A stretch of DNA of 64,000 bases from Acinetobacter sp. ANC 3781 (lineage in GTDB: Bacteria; Pseudomonadota; Gammaproteobacteria; Pseudomonadales; Moraxellaceae), in assembly GCF_004331285.1 (NCBI RefSeq), contig NZ_SJOH01000001.1, positions 248,001-312,000 on the forward strand, given 5' to 3'. Position 1 is the stretch's first letter, and every line of letters starts with the position of its first letter. This document shows, in pieces, positions 12,405 through 21,399 of this stretch. Position numbers and translations under genes: made by a program. The notes under the pieces are model-generated. The model was not told where the DNA came from and made no database searches. It worked only from the letters and a program-made list of their open reading frames with translations.

Positions 12405-13171
12405 TTCCTATTGCAAAAACATTTTCAGGATGCTTTTTAAGCGAACCCATGATTAATAATGTCAAATTGGTAACATGACATTAGTCCCCATCAGGCATAA
12501 GCCATGAGGCGTTATCACTACATCAGGAATAACCTAATGTGAATAATGAATCATAACGCCCTCATTGGCATCATCACTCATTTAAATACTCGACCGAAAC
12601 CGAGCAATTTTTTGCAAATCGACTTAGAAAAAATAACTACGCGACCTATTTTTTCTAAAACGATTAATCTTTATTTATACCCCTTATATACACTCTAAAA
12701 TGTTGAAAAAATGTACATAAACAAGGCGCTTTTTTTAAATATAACGATGTATCAAATCGTAACATGATATCTAGTTACAATTGATTTTTTTGACACATAC
12801 CTCTCATAAATTAGCGAAATACATCCTTCCCATTTTCCTTTAACATATGGTGCTTTATTTAATAATTGGTTTCAATGTAGACCATAGTCCCAAGCCAACA
12901 ATTTAAATACAACAAAAGAGAGCGCAATATTTAAACTGGCCCTCTTTATTTACGCCATATGGTAACATTTTAATCTCAACTTTGCAGATTGAAACTTAAG
13001 ATTGGCGCTTTAATTGTCGATTCGAACAACTTAACTACAATTCAATGAAGCTTTAATGTCATTTAAGGTTAATTTTAAACGATTCCAGTCATTTGCTTCA
13101 GCGCCAACAAATAATCCCTCCCCAATTACATACATTTTTTGCATAAATCTATAAATGATTATGATATTCAA
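12405..13171. other. Long non-coding gap between sdhB and sucA
   Basis: About 770 bases, AT-rich, with no credible gene on either strand. The sdhB terminator closes one end. Two inverted repeats lie near the sucA end (separate entry). The gap very likely holds a sucA promoter, so the sdh and suc blocks are separate transcripts or only partly joined. I could not place a confident -35/-10 pair. Confidence 0.6.
12457..12569 (-). promoter_or_regulatory. Inverted repeats in the sucA leader
   Basis: Two structures lie before sucA. One is a perfect eight-base palindrome, TAATGTCA / TGACATTA, with an 11-base loop (12457-12483). The other is a larger imperfect repeat, GCCATGAGGCGTTAT (12501-12515) against ATAACGCCCTCATTGGC (12553-12569), which pairs with two single-base bulges. 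They could be an operator or a folded mRNA leader; the sequence alone does not decide. Confidence 0.5.
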
Positions 13172-13175
13172 AACA

Positions 13176-13206
13176 TAAAAAAAGCACACCTTAAGGTGTG
13201 CTTTCT
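13176..13206 (-). terminator. Terminator after sdhB
   Basis: The perfect stem AAAGCACACC / GGTGTGCTTT (13181-13204) has a four-base loop and a T run in the minus direction, 15 bases after the sdhB stop. It separates sdh from suc transcription. Confidence 0.88.
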
Positions 13207-13220
13207 TTGACTGGTACAGA

Positions 13221-13931
13221 TTAGCCAGCTTGATCTAACAACATGCTACGGATGTGACCGATCGCTTTAGTTGGATTCAAACCTTTAGGACAAACAGATA
13301 CACAGTTCATAATACCCTTACAACGGAACAAGCTGAATGGATCATCTAGACGAGCCAAACGATCTTGTGTCGCTGTATCACGAGAATCAATAATGAAACG
13401 GTATGCATTCAACAATGCTGAAGGACCCAAGAATTTATCCGGGTTCCACCAGAATGATGGGCATGCAGTTGAACAACATGCACAAAGAATACATTCATAC
13501 AGACCGTTTAAATGCTCGCGTTCTTCAGGAGACTGTAAACGCTCCTTCGCTGGTGCAGGCTGATTATTGATCAAGAATGGATGAATTTTGTTGTACTGAT
13601 CGTAGAACTGGTTCATATCAACAACCAAGTCTTTTACTACAGGTAAACCTGGTAAAGGACGAATGGTGATTTCGTTTGGTAAATCGTTCAGATTCCACAA
13701 ACAAGCCAAACCGTTTTTACCGTTGATGTTTACGCCATCAGAACCACAAATACCTTCACGACATGAACGACGGAACGTTAAAGATTCGTCTTGTATTTTC
13801 AACGCAAGAAGAGCGTCAAGCAACATACGGTGCTTGTCAGTCAACTCAAGTTTAAAAGTTTGCATGTACGGTGCTTTATCCTTATCAGGATCATAGCGGT
13901 AGATATGGAATGTACGGATACCTCTACTCAT
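13221..13931 (-). CDS. sdhB: Succinate dehydrogenase iron-sulfur subunit
   Basis: A 236-residue protein, nearly the length of E. coli SdhB (238). It carries electrons from the SdhA flavin to quinone through three clusters. Cysteines for the [2Fe-2S] cluster are C57, C62 and C77 (with the conserved CREGICGSDG pattern). The [4Fe-4S] and [3Fe-4S] clusters use C147, C150, C153, C157, C204, C210 and C214. It is the last gene of sdhCDAB, 14 bases after sdhA, and is followed by a terminator. Confidence 0.97.
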   Translation of the reverse strand: MSRGIRTFHIYRYDPDKDKAPYMQTFKLELTDKHRMLLDALLALKIQDESLTFRRSCREGICGSDGVNINGKNGLACLWNLNDLPNEITIRPLPGLPVVKDLVVDMNQFYDQYNKIHPFLINNQPAPAKERLQSPEEREHLNGLYECILCACCSTACPSFWWNPDKFLGPSALLNAYRFIIDSRDTATQDRLARLDDPFSLFRCKGIMNCVSVCPKGLNPTKAIGHIRSMLLDQAG

Positions 13932-13945
13932 CTTTATTCTCCCGA

Positions 13946-15844
13946 TTAGAATGTACGTGGTGCTGGTGGAATCGCATCAACCGATACTGGCTTGTAACGG
14001 ACTGGTTTGTACTCAAGACGATTGTCTGAAGAGAACCATAAAGTATGCTTCATCCATTCATCATCACGACGGCCGTAAGAATAAGTTGGGTGATCTGCTG
14101 GCAATTCATAATCAACAACAGTATGTGCACCACGACATTCTTTACGTGCAGCAGCCGAAATCAAGGTCGCTTTAGCAACTTCATACAAGTTTTCAACTTC
14201 TAGAGCTTCAACACGTGCAGTGTTAAATACTTTAGATTTGTCTTTTAAATGAATGTTGCGAACACGTGGTTCAATCGCAAGAATCTGTTTCACGCCTTCA
14301 TCAAGTAATGCTTGAGTACGGAATACACCGGCATGATCTTGAACGATATCACGAATTGCATCTGCAACTTCTTGAGCATTTTCACCCGAAGTTGACTCAT
14401 CCAAATGACGAATACGTTTTCTTGTATTTTCAAACACAGTAGTCGGAAGCGGTTGATACTCATCACCATGATGTTTAGTCACGTAATCGATGATGTGTTC
14501 GCCGGCAGCCTTACCAAATACAACCAAGTCAAGCAGTGAGTTCGTGCCTAAACGGTTTGCACCATGTACAGACACGCAAGAACATTCACCAATTGCATAG
14601 AAGCCTTTAACAGGTTTTGTATAGTTACGCTCACCGCCATTGCTTGAGTAAACGTCACCACTTTTATCGTAACCTGCTTCAAAGTTAGTATCCGAAGCAC
14701 CTTCAGGAACAACAACTTGCCCATGAATATTCGTTGGAATACCACCCATTTGATAATGGATTGTCGGCACAACAGGAATTGGTTCTTTGGTGATGTCTAC
14801 GTTTGCAAACTTCTTACCAATCTCAAATACAGATGGAAGACGTTTCATAATGGTATCAGCACCCAGATGCGTCATATCAAGCAAGATATAATCACCTTTA
14901 GGACCACAACCACGACCTTCTTTGATTTCCTGGTCCATAGAACGTGATACGAAGTCACGCGGTGCCAAGTCTTTCAAAGTCGGAGCATAACGTTCCATAA
15001 ACGGTTCGCCGTCTTTGTTACGAAGGATTGCACCCTCACCACGACAGCCTTCAGTCAACAATACGCCTGCGCCCGCAACACCTGTTGGGTGGAACTGCCA
15101 GAATTCCATATCTTGTAATGGAATGCCAGAACGCGCTGCCATACCAAGACCGTCACCAGTGTTGATATACGCATTGGTAGATGCACGGTAAACACGACCC
15201 GCACCACCTGTTGCAAATAATGTCGCTTTTGCCTGAAATACCGCAATATTACCGGTTTCCTGGTCAATTGCAGTTACCCCGAGTACATCACCCGCTTCGT
15301 TACGAATCAGATCAAGCGCGATCCATTCTACGAAGAATTGCGTACCCATTTTCACGTTGCTTTGATAAAGCGTATGAAGAAGCGCATGACCTGTACGGTC
15401 AGCTGCCGCACATGCACGTGGAACCGGTTTTTCACCGTAGTTTGCAGAGTGACCGCCGAATGGACGCTGGTAAATCGTACCGTCTGCGTTACGGTCAAAT
15501 GGCATACCCATGTGTTCAAGTTCGTAAACAACTTTAGGCGCTTCACGGCACATAAACTCGATTGCGTCTTGGTCACCTAACCAATCCGAACCTTTTACCG
15601 TGTCATAGAAGTGATAGTGCCAGTTATCTTCTTGCATATTACCAAGAGATGCACCAATACCACCCTGCGCTGCAACAGTGTGCGAACGTGTCGGGAATAC
15701 TTTAGTCAGGACTGCAACATTCAAACCTGCTTGAGCAAGTTGATATGAAGCACGCATACCTGAACCACCACCACCAACGATAACTGCATCAAAAGTGAGG
15801 TGTTGAATGTTTGTATAATCTTCTTTAGGGGTTATTGCGCCCAT
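13946..15844 (-). CDS. sdhA: Succinate dehydrogenase flavoprotein subunit
   Basis: A 632-residue protein that oxidises succinate to fumarate with covalently bound FAD, on the cytoplasmic face of the membrane. It shows the dinucleotide motif VGGGGSGMRAS near residue 25, the FAD-attaching histidine in RSHTVAAQGG, the substrate-binding FHPTG and the catalytic arginine region PTIHYQMGGIPTN. The C-terminus carries the RRDDEWMKHT segment typical of SdhA. The predicted product is some 40 residues longer than E. coli SdhA (588). The reading start with MGAITPKEDY lies 12 bases from the sdhD stop, so little of the difference can be an overextended start. Confidence 0.96.
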   Translation of the reverse strand: MGAITPKEDYTNIQHLTFDAVIVGGGGSGMRASYQLAQAGLNVAVLTKVFPTRSHTVAAQGGIGASLGNMQEDNWHYHFYDTVKGSDWLGDQDAIEFMCREAPKVVYELEHMGMPFDRNADGTIYQRPFGGHSANYGEKPVPRACAAADRTGHALLHTLYQSNVKMGTQFFVEWIALDLIRNEAGDVLGVTAIDQETGNIAVFQAKATLFATGGAGRVYRASTNAYINTGDGLGMAARSGIPLQDMEFWQFHPTGVAGAGVLLTEGCRGEGAILRNKDGEPFMERYAPTLKDLAPRDFVSRSMDQEIKEGRGCGPKGDYILLDMTHLGADTIMKRLPSVFEIGKKFANVDITKEPIPVVPTIHYQMGGIPTNIHGQVVVPEGASDTNFEAGYDKSGDVYSSNGGERNYTKPVKGFYAIGECSCVSVHGANRLGTNSLLDLVVFGKAAGEHIIDYVTKHHGDEYQPLPTTVFENTRKRIRHLDESTSGENAQEVADAIRDIVQDHAGVFRTQALLDEGVKQILAIEPRVRNIHLKDKSKVFNTARVEALEVENLYEVAKATLISAAARKECRGAHTVVDYELPADHPTYSYGRRDDEWMKHTLWFSSDNRLEYKPVRYKPVSVDAIPPAPRTF

Positions 15845-15856
15845 GATATTTTCCTA

Positions 15857-16222
15857 TCAATTCGCCCAAAAAATCTGGATAGCCCAGATTGCATATGCAA
15901 ATACAGCAATAATGACTGCTGACGTCAACACTAGGCGTAAACCTGAAGCTGAAGGACCCATTTGACGAGTAGTCACATAATCCGTGAATACCTGCCACAT
16001 GCCGATCCAAGCGTGTGCGACAAGAGATAAGACTGCCAACAAAGATAAAATCTTCATTGGTAATGTCATCATAAAGCCAAACCATTGTTCATAGTTAAAT
16101 CCGCCATTGCAGAGAATCCAACCAAATACCACAACAGTATAAACAGCTAATACAACAGCACTAACACGCTGGATAAACCAATCGCGAGAACCTGAACCCG
16201 TAAAACCTGTAGCACTTTTCAT
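15857..16222 (-). CDS. sdhD: Succinate dehydrogenase membrane anchor, hydrophobic subunit D
   Basis: A 121-residue protein with three membrane segments that, with SdhC, anchors the SdhAB dimer and binds haem b and ubiquinone. The motif HAWIGMWQVFTDYV, with its haem-ligand histidine, is typical of SdhD. The ATG at 16222 overlaps the sdhC stop (TAATG). An upstream in-frame ATG at 16237 lies inside sdhC and is less likely. Confidence 0.94.
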   Translation of the reverse strand: MKSATGFTGSGSRDWFIQRVSAVVLAVYTVVVFGWILCNGGFNYEQWFGFMMTLPMKILSLLAVLSLVAHAWIGMWQVFTDYVTTRQMGPSASGLRLVLTSAVIIAVFAYAIWAIQIFWAN

Positions 16223-16620
16223 TATAGAACAATCCATACAAATGCTGCGATGATACCAATCGCAGACAAGATCAATGAAATAGTAGCTGCTATACGACCA
16301 CTTTGCAGTTCTTCGGCAATACCGTTATCTGCAAGTAAATGCTTAACACCCGCAATAAAGTGGAATATTAAACCGGCTACAAATACCCATACGATGAAGC
16401 GCACAATGAAGCTACCGAAGATTTCTTGAACTTGAGCAAAACCTTCAGCCGAAGACAATGATTTGTCTAAAAGCCACAAAAGTACCGGTACGAGTAAAAA
16501 TACGATGACACCAGAAAGACGGTGTAGAATTGATGCAATAGCCACAGGGGATTTTAAGTTTACTTCTAAAACTTGACCCATGGACAAATTGACAGGTCTG
16601 TTGCTTTTCACAGCGGGCAT
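16222..16620 (-). CDS. sdhC: Succinate dehydrogenase cytochrome b556 subunit
   Basis: A 132-residue protein with three membrane segments. The N-terminal SILHRLSGV carries the serine and arginine used in quinone binding, and HFIAGVKHLLAD carries the haem-ligand histidine. It is the first gene of sdhCDAB and divergent from gltA, as in many gammaproteobacteria. The leader holds two inverted repeats. A CAGG just before the ATG serves as a weak ribosome binding site. Confidence 0.94.
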   Translation of the reverse strand: MPAVKSNRPVNLSMGQVLEVNLKSPVAIASILHRLSGVIVFLLVPVLLWLLDKSLSSAEGFAQVQEIFGSFIVRFIVWVFVAGLIFHFIAGVKHLLADNGIAEELQSGRIAATISLILSAIGIIAAFVWIVL

Positions 16621-16631
16621 CCTGTAAGTAA

Positions 16632-16712
16632 AAACTCCATCCGGAGTTTGTTGGAATTAATTCGAAGGAAAGCTAGCATTGTTAGGTATTTGCAGTATGC
16701 AGCAATACCTAA
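16632..16712 (-). promoter_or_regulatory. Two inverted repeats in the sdhC leader
   Basis: AAACTCC-atcc-GGAGTTT (16632-16649) lies just before the sdhC ribosome binding site. TTAGGTATT (16682-16690) pairs with AATACCTAA (16704-16712) 60-90 bases upstream. Neither is followed by a T run. They may be operators or RNA structures; the first could hide the start region in a hairpin. Confidence 0.45.
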
Positions 16713-17640
16713 ACTTAAAACGACAGGGAATTATAAAACGTGAACTATTAAAATACAAACAATCCCATTTACCTTTTCTTCAAAAAATCATTAAATAAGA
16801 ATCATTAACATGAATTACCCCCTTAAAGTAGACAAAATAGATCTAACAAAACATAGCTATATGATTGGTTTTTATTAATTAAAATACCATTTGATTGATC
16901 GTTTTTTGTTTGGATAATTAAATAAATATATTTAGACTAAAGATGAACAAATCATCGCAAAGACTTATTATCTCCTTAGATAATGGCAAATATCACAATA
17001 GCACCCCATATTCAGAAAATAAATATATGGTATTTATTTGAAAATAAATAATAGCAACATCATGAAAAGAAATAAGCACTTAATCTGTGCATAACTCCAC
17101 ATTCCATTCTTACTCTAGTTTAACCTTTAAACAAAAATATGGCTTCCTTCCATACAATTGATGAATTAATAAGCACTTGCTCACTCTTGAACAAGTTATT
17201 TTTTACACAAAAGAATGATTTTTTACATATGATTAATCGCTTTTTATTATGAATAAGAAAGCGATGCTTTTCTTCAGGCAACATAGGCAAGTCATGAGAA
17301 TTAGAATAGTTTAACCATCTTACAATTCTTAAAAAACCAACATACCTAGAGTTTTTAACAATTAAAAATTGCTTATAATTCCCACAGCATGCATATTTTT
17401 TTCTGCAACTTATCTTTTTATGACTTATTATACGGCGTCGATACTGATATTTTCCTCATGACTACTGGATTATTTTTGACCAAATCCCAGTGAGAGTGTC
17501 TATTTTCATCCATAAGTATAATTGACAAAATTTCAGTACCCACTAATCTTATAGCAAATTTTTGATCCATCTGATTCGCGCATTAAAAGATTAGTACTAC
17601 GAGTCGGATAAAACATTCACCGGGACAGGAGATCTATTGA
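16713..17640. other. AT-rich divergent promoter region of sdhC and gltA
   Basis: About 930 bases without any credible gene on either strand. It separates the divergent sdhC and gltA and must hold their promoters. A good -10 candidate for gltA is listed separately. No IS ends, tRNA or repeats longer than those listed were noticed. Confidence 0.55.
17352..17379 (+). promoter_or_regulatory. Candidate gltA promoter
   Basis: TATAAT at 17374-17379 is a consensus -10. The best -35 at 16-base spacing, TTTTTA (17352-17357), is poor. It would give a leader of about 255 bases before gltA. Confidence 0.35.
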
Positions 17641-18918
17641 ATGTCTGAAGCAACTGGCAAAAAAGCCGTTTTACAGCTTGATGGCAAAGAAATTGAATTA
17701 CCAATTTACAGCGGCACATTGGGCCCAGATGTAATCGACGTTAAAGATGTGTTGACCGCAGGTCACTTTACTTTTGATCCTGGTTTTATGGCAACAGCTG
17801 CATGTGAATCTAAAATCACATTCATCGATGGTGGTAAAGGTGTTCTTTTACACCGGGGTTACCCGATCGACCAGTTAGCGACTAAAGCAGACTACCTAGA
17901 AACTTGCTACTTGTTGTTAAACGGCGAACTTCCAACAGCTGAACAAAAAGTAGAATTTGATGCTAAAGTTCGTAACCATACAATGGTTCACGACCAAGTT
18001 AGCCGTTTCTTCAATGGTTTCCGTCGCGATGCTCATCCGATGGCGATCATGGTTGGTGTAGTGGGTGCGCTTTCTGCGTTCTATCACAACAACCTAGACA
18101 TCGAAAATGTTGATCACCGTGAAATTACAGCAATCCGCTTGATTGCTAAAGTTCCAACTCTTGCAGCCTGGAGCTACAAATACACAGTAGGTCAACCGTT
18201 CGTTTACCCACGCAACGATTTGAGCTACGCTGAAAACTTCTTGTACATGATGTTTGCTACTCCTGCAGACCGTGATTACAAAGTTGACCCAATTCTTGCT
18301 AAAGCAATGGATCGTATCTTCACGCTTCATGCTGACCACGAACAAAATGCATCTACGTCTACAGTACGTTTAGCTGGTTCTACTGGTGCTAACCCGTATG
18401 CATGTATTGCTGCTGGTATCTCTGCACTATGGGGTCCTGCTCACGGCGGCGCGAACGAAGCAGTTCTTAAGATGCTTGATGAAATCGGCTCTGTAGAAAA
18501 CGTTGCTGACTTCATGGAAAAAGTGAAAACTAAAGAAGTTAAACTTATGGGCTTCGGTCACCGAGTTTATAAAAACTTCGATCCACGTGCGAAAGTAATG
18601 AAAGAAACTTGTGATGAAGTTCTTGCTGCTCTTGGCATCAACGATCCACAACTTGCGCTTGCTATGGAACTTGAACGTATTGCGTTATCTGACGAATACT
18701 TCATTAAACGCAACTTGTACCCTAACGTAGACTTCTACTCAGGTATCATTCTAAAAGCGATTGGTATCCCGACTGAAATGTTTACTGTAATTTTCGCTCT
18801 TGCACGTACAGTTGGCTGGATCAGTCACTGGTTAGAAATGCACAGCGGTCCTTACAAAATCGGTCGTCCACGTCAACTTTACACAGGTGAAGTTCAACGT
18901 GACATCCAGGGTCGTTAA
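17641..18918 (+). CDS. gltA: Citrate synthase (type II)
   Basis: A 425-residue protein, the size of the hexameric, NADH-inhibited type II enzymes of gammaproteobacteria (E. coli 427). It condenses oxaloacetate and acetyl-CoA to citrate. The catalytic histidines lie in [12 protein letters not shown] and GFGHRVYK, and the catalytic aspartate in the NVDFYSG segment. AGGAG at 17627-17631 is a good ribosome binding site. It is single and divergent from sdh, with a terminator directly behind it. It works with the sdh/suc block in the TCA cycle. Confidence 0.97.
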   Translation: MSEATGKKAVLQLDGKEIELPIYSGTLGPDVIDVKDVLTAGHFTFDPGFMATAACESKITFIDGGKGVLLHRGYPIDQLATKADYLETCYLLLNGELPTAEQKVEFDAKVRNHTMVHDQVSRFFNGFRRDAHPMAIMVGVVGALSAFYHNNLDIENVDHREITAIRLIAKVPTLAAWSYKYTVGQPFVYPRNDLSYAENFLYMMFATPADRDYKVDPILAKAMDRIFTLHADHEQNASTSTVRLAGSTGANPYACIAAGISALWGPAHGGANEAVLKMLDEIGSVENVADFMEKVKTKEVKLMGFGHRVYKNFDPRAKVMKETCDEVLAALGINDPQLALAMELERIALSDEYFIKRNLYPNVDFYSGIILKAIGIPTEMFTVIFALARTVGWISHWLEMHSGPYKIGRPRQLYTGEVQRDIQGR

Positions 18919-18940
18919 TTCTTTAAGAATTTAATGATTT

Positions 18941-18968
18941 AAAAAACCGCCTTTTTAGGCGGTTTTTT
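18941..18968 (+). terminator. Terminator after gltA
   Basis: AAAAAACCGCC-tttt-AGGCGGTTTTTT, a GC stem with T run, 22 bases after the gltA stop. Confidence 0.92.
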
Positions 18969-19039
18969 ATGACTAAGAATAATTAAATTATTCTTAACGC
19001 CCTAATGAAGCACCTTGTTGTTTTCAGCTCAGCACAAAA

Positions 19040-19564
19040 TCATGCTTTTTGAGACAGGAATGGAATACAATCCTCATAGGCCTGACACTCCTGCCCACGG
19101 GATTTTCTAATAAAATAGTCCTGAACCATCTGCGCCTGCTGTTCAATCCCGTACTGGAAAAACAGTTTACCCTGCTCTAAAACATACTGATATTTACGAT
19201 CAAATATTGCTTTACGCACTACAGCCAAACCCTGCTGAATTTGCCATACATGGGTGAGTTCATGAATTAACCAGGACTGTTTAGCTAAAGACAGTGTAGA
19301 GAAATCTTGGCACCAGTTTTGAGGATGGAAATAGATATTACCATTGGGACTAATGGCATAATTCTTTAACACCCCGCGATGAGCTACAATTCTGATTGCA
19401 TCAAGCTGCAAATGTATCCCAAAAACAGATTGCGCAAGTTGTTTTTCACCTTGGGTTAATTTTCGATTCTCAACCTCGAATAACCGATTCAAAATATACA
19501 GTATAGTTTTCATAAATAATGTCATCTTATCTGGCAATAACCACCCATTTTCTAGCGTTTTCAT
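19040..19564 (-). CDS. HELTH-motif protein of unknown function (zincin-like)
   Basis: A protein of up to 174 residues; in-frame ATGs at 19525 and 19513 could give shorter forms. The clear feature is HELTHVWQ (residues 101-108), an HExxH zinc motif in the same setting as DUF4157-type metallopeptidase-like domains. A conserved-looking NGNIYFHP lies upstream. There is no signal peptide. Some such proteins are labelled 'vgr related', but nothing else here points to a type VI secretion system. It stands alone between gltA and nadE, on the opposite strand to both. Whether it is an active protease is not known. Confidence 0.7.
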   Translation of the reverse strand: MKTLENGWLLPDKMTLFMKTILYILNRLFEVENRKLTQGEKQLAQSVFGIHLQLDAIRIVAHRGVLKNYAISPNGNIYFHPQNWCQDFSTLSLAKQSWLIHELTHVWQIQQGLAVVRKAIFDRKYQYVLEQGKLFFQYGIEQQAQMVQDYFIRKSRGQECQAYEDCIPFLSQKA

Positions 19565-19633
19565 TCTCTCATTAACGCTGTAGTTTTTTTGTCTAAATTC
19601 GGATTTTTTTTTGTTTTTATCTCAATAAATGTC

Positions 19634-19659
19634 GCAATTCGTATATAGTATCGAATTGC
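19634..19659. promoter_or_regulatory. Palindrome between two divergent genes, possible operator
   Basis: GCAATTCG-(10 bases)-CGAATTGC, a perfect eight-base inverted repeat in the 209-base gap between the HELTH gene and nadE. The spacing of about 18 bases between half-site centres suits a dimeric regulator. No T run follows, so it is not a terminator. Confidence 0.45.
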
Positions 19660-19773
19660 TAATTATTGATTAAACCTCTATTTGTTTGTCGTCGCGTACA
19701 CAGCGTTGAACCAATAGCCATAATAAATCATCAGTCTGTGTATATATCCCTATAGGTATAGGATTAAGTTGGA

Positions 19774-21399
19774 ATGAAAAGTTTTAAAATTGCCCTTGCA
19801 CAATTCTCTCCGCATATTGGCAATGTCGAAGCAAATGCTCAAAAAATGCTTGCACAGGTAAATGAAGCCAAAAAACAAAAAGCTGATTTAATTATCTTTC
19901 CCGAGCTTTCAACTGTCGGCTACCCTGCGGAAGATTTGTTACTCCGTCCCAGCCTTGCTAAACGTACTCAAAATGCATTTGAGCAACTGAGCAAGGTAAA
20001 AGATATAGTAATGGTCTTTGGTTTTGTCAATCAGACTGAAGATGGCCACCGTTATAATGCGGCTGCCGTAATGAAAGATGGACAAGTACTGGGTATTTAT
20101 AACAAGCAGAACTTGCCAAACTATGGTGTCTTTGATGAAAAACGTTATTTCAGCGAAGGACATCAACACCTTGTTTTTGAATATCTAGGTCATAAATTTG
20201 GCGTTTTGATTTGTGAAGATATTTGGTCACTCAATACCGTACATCAATTATCCCAACTCAATGTTGAAACCGCTTTAGTCTTAAATGCTTCCCCTTATGA
20301 AGTAGGCAAACCGCAACATCGCCTTACCACCATGAGCGAGCTGGCTAAACAACTGAACATCAATTTGGTCTATACCAACCAAGTCGGTGGTCAGGATGAT
20401 CTTATCTTTGATGGCACCAGTTTTGTGATCAATAAAGACGGCGGCATTGCTTTACAGGCACCCAGCTTTAAAGAAGATCTTTATTACGCTGAATATGAAG
20501 CCGAACAACACGCTTATAAAGTTGGAACACTGACTCCTGCTTTAGATACCATGGCTGAAATTTATCAAGGCTTGGTTTTAGCAACGCGTGATTATATTCA
20601 ACGTTCCGGTTTTCCGGGTGTGATTCTAGGTTTATCTGGCGGGATTGACTCGGCATTAACCCTTGCAATTGCGGTTGATGCGATCGGTGCAGATAAAGTC
20701 CAAGCCGTGATGATGCCTTATACCTATACAGCGCAAATCAGTGTTGAAGATGCAGCTGCACAAGCAAAAAATATGGGCGTGACTTTTGGTATCGCCGAAA
20801 TCAATCCGATTGTAAACAGCTTCATGCAAACCCTGTATCCTTTCTTTGGTAACAGCCCTGCAGATACGACTGAAGAAAACCTGCAAGCACGTGCACGCGG
20901 TACCCTACTGATGGGTCTGTCGAATAAATTTGGCAACCTTGTCTTGGCAACCGGTAATAAATCAGAACTTTCTGTAGGTTATTGCACGCTGTATGGCGAT
21001 ATGGTGGGCGGTTATGCAGTTCTAAAAGATGTGTATAAAACCATTGTTTTCGAACTGGCTAAATATCGTAACAGTATTTCTGAAACCCCTGTCATTCCTG
21101 AACGTGTGATTACCCGTCCACCTTCTGCAGAACTTCGTCCTGATCAAAAAGACCAAGATTCTTTACCTGCGTATGATGTACTGGATGCGATTCTTTATGC
21201 TTATATTGAAGAGGATTGCAGCCAGGATGACATCATTGCCAAAGGCTTTAAGAAAGAAGTGGTTGCAAAAGTAATTCGTCTTGTCGATCGTAACGAATAC
21301 AAACGCCGTCAAGCTGCGATTGGTCCACGCATTAGTCCGCGCTCATTTGGCCGCGAACGTCGCTATCCGATCGTTAATGGATGGACACCGGGTGTCTAA
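19774..21399 (+). CDS. nadE: Glutamine-dependent NAD+ synthetase
   Basis: A 541-residue fusion of a nitrilase-type glutaminase with an NAD synthetase. The glutaminase triad is E44 (FPELS), K111 (YNKQNLP) and C147 (LICEDIW). Ammonia from glutamine goes to the synthetase domain, where LSGGIDS (287-293) is the ATP-pyrophosphatase P-loop. This is the last step of NAD synthesis. The ribosome binding site is weak (GTTGGA just before the ATG). The next gene overlaps its 3' end, so the two are likely cotranscribed. Confidence 0.96.
   Translation: MKSFKIALAQFSPHIGNVEANAQKMLAQVNEAKKQKADLIIFPELSTVGYPAEDLLLRPSLAKRTQNAFEQLSKVKDIVMVFGFVNQTEDGHRYNAAAVMKDGQVLGIYNKQNLPNYGVFDEKRYFSEGHQHLVFEYLGHKFGVLICEDIWSLNTVHQLSQLNVETALVLNASPYEVGKPQHRLTTMSELAKQLNINLVYTNQVGGQDDLIFDGTSFVINKDGGIALQAPSFKEDLYYAEYEAEQHAYKVGTLTPALDTMAEIYQGLVLATRDYIQRSGFPGVILGLSGGIDSALTLAIAVDAIGADKVQAVMMPYTYTAQISVEDAAAQAKNMGVTFGIAEINPIVNSFMQTLYPFFGNSPADTTEENLQARARGTLLMGLSNKFGNLVLATGNKSELSVGYCTLYGDMVGGYAVLKDVYKTIVFELAKYRNSISETPVIPERVITRPPSAELRPDQKDQDSLPAYDVLDAILYAYIEEDCSQDDIIAKGFKKEVVAKVIRLVDRNEYKRRQAAIGPRISPRSFGRERRYPIVNGWTPGV

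Noticed and set aside
12405..13171. Hidden small genes in the sdhB-sucA gap
   Set aside because: All frames are short, AT-rich and lack ribosome binding sites.
15181..15580. Overlapping frames on both strands within sdhA
   Set aside because: Shadow frames in a conserved gene; composition is unlike that of real proteins.
19040..19564. Type VI secretion effector
   Set aside because: Only the HExxH motif suggests it. There is no vgrG, paar, tss or immunity-like gene nearby.
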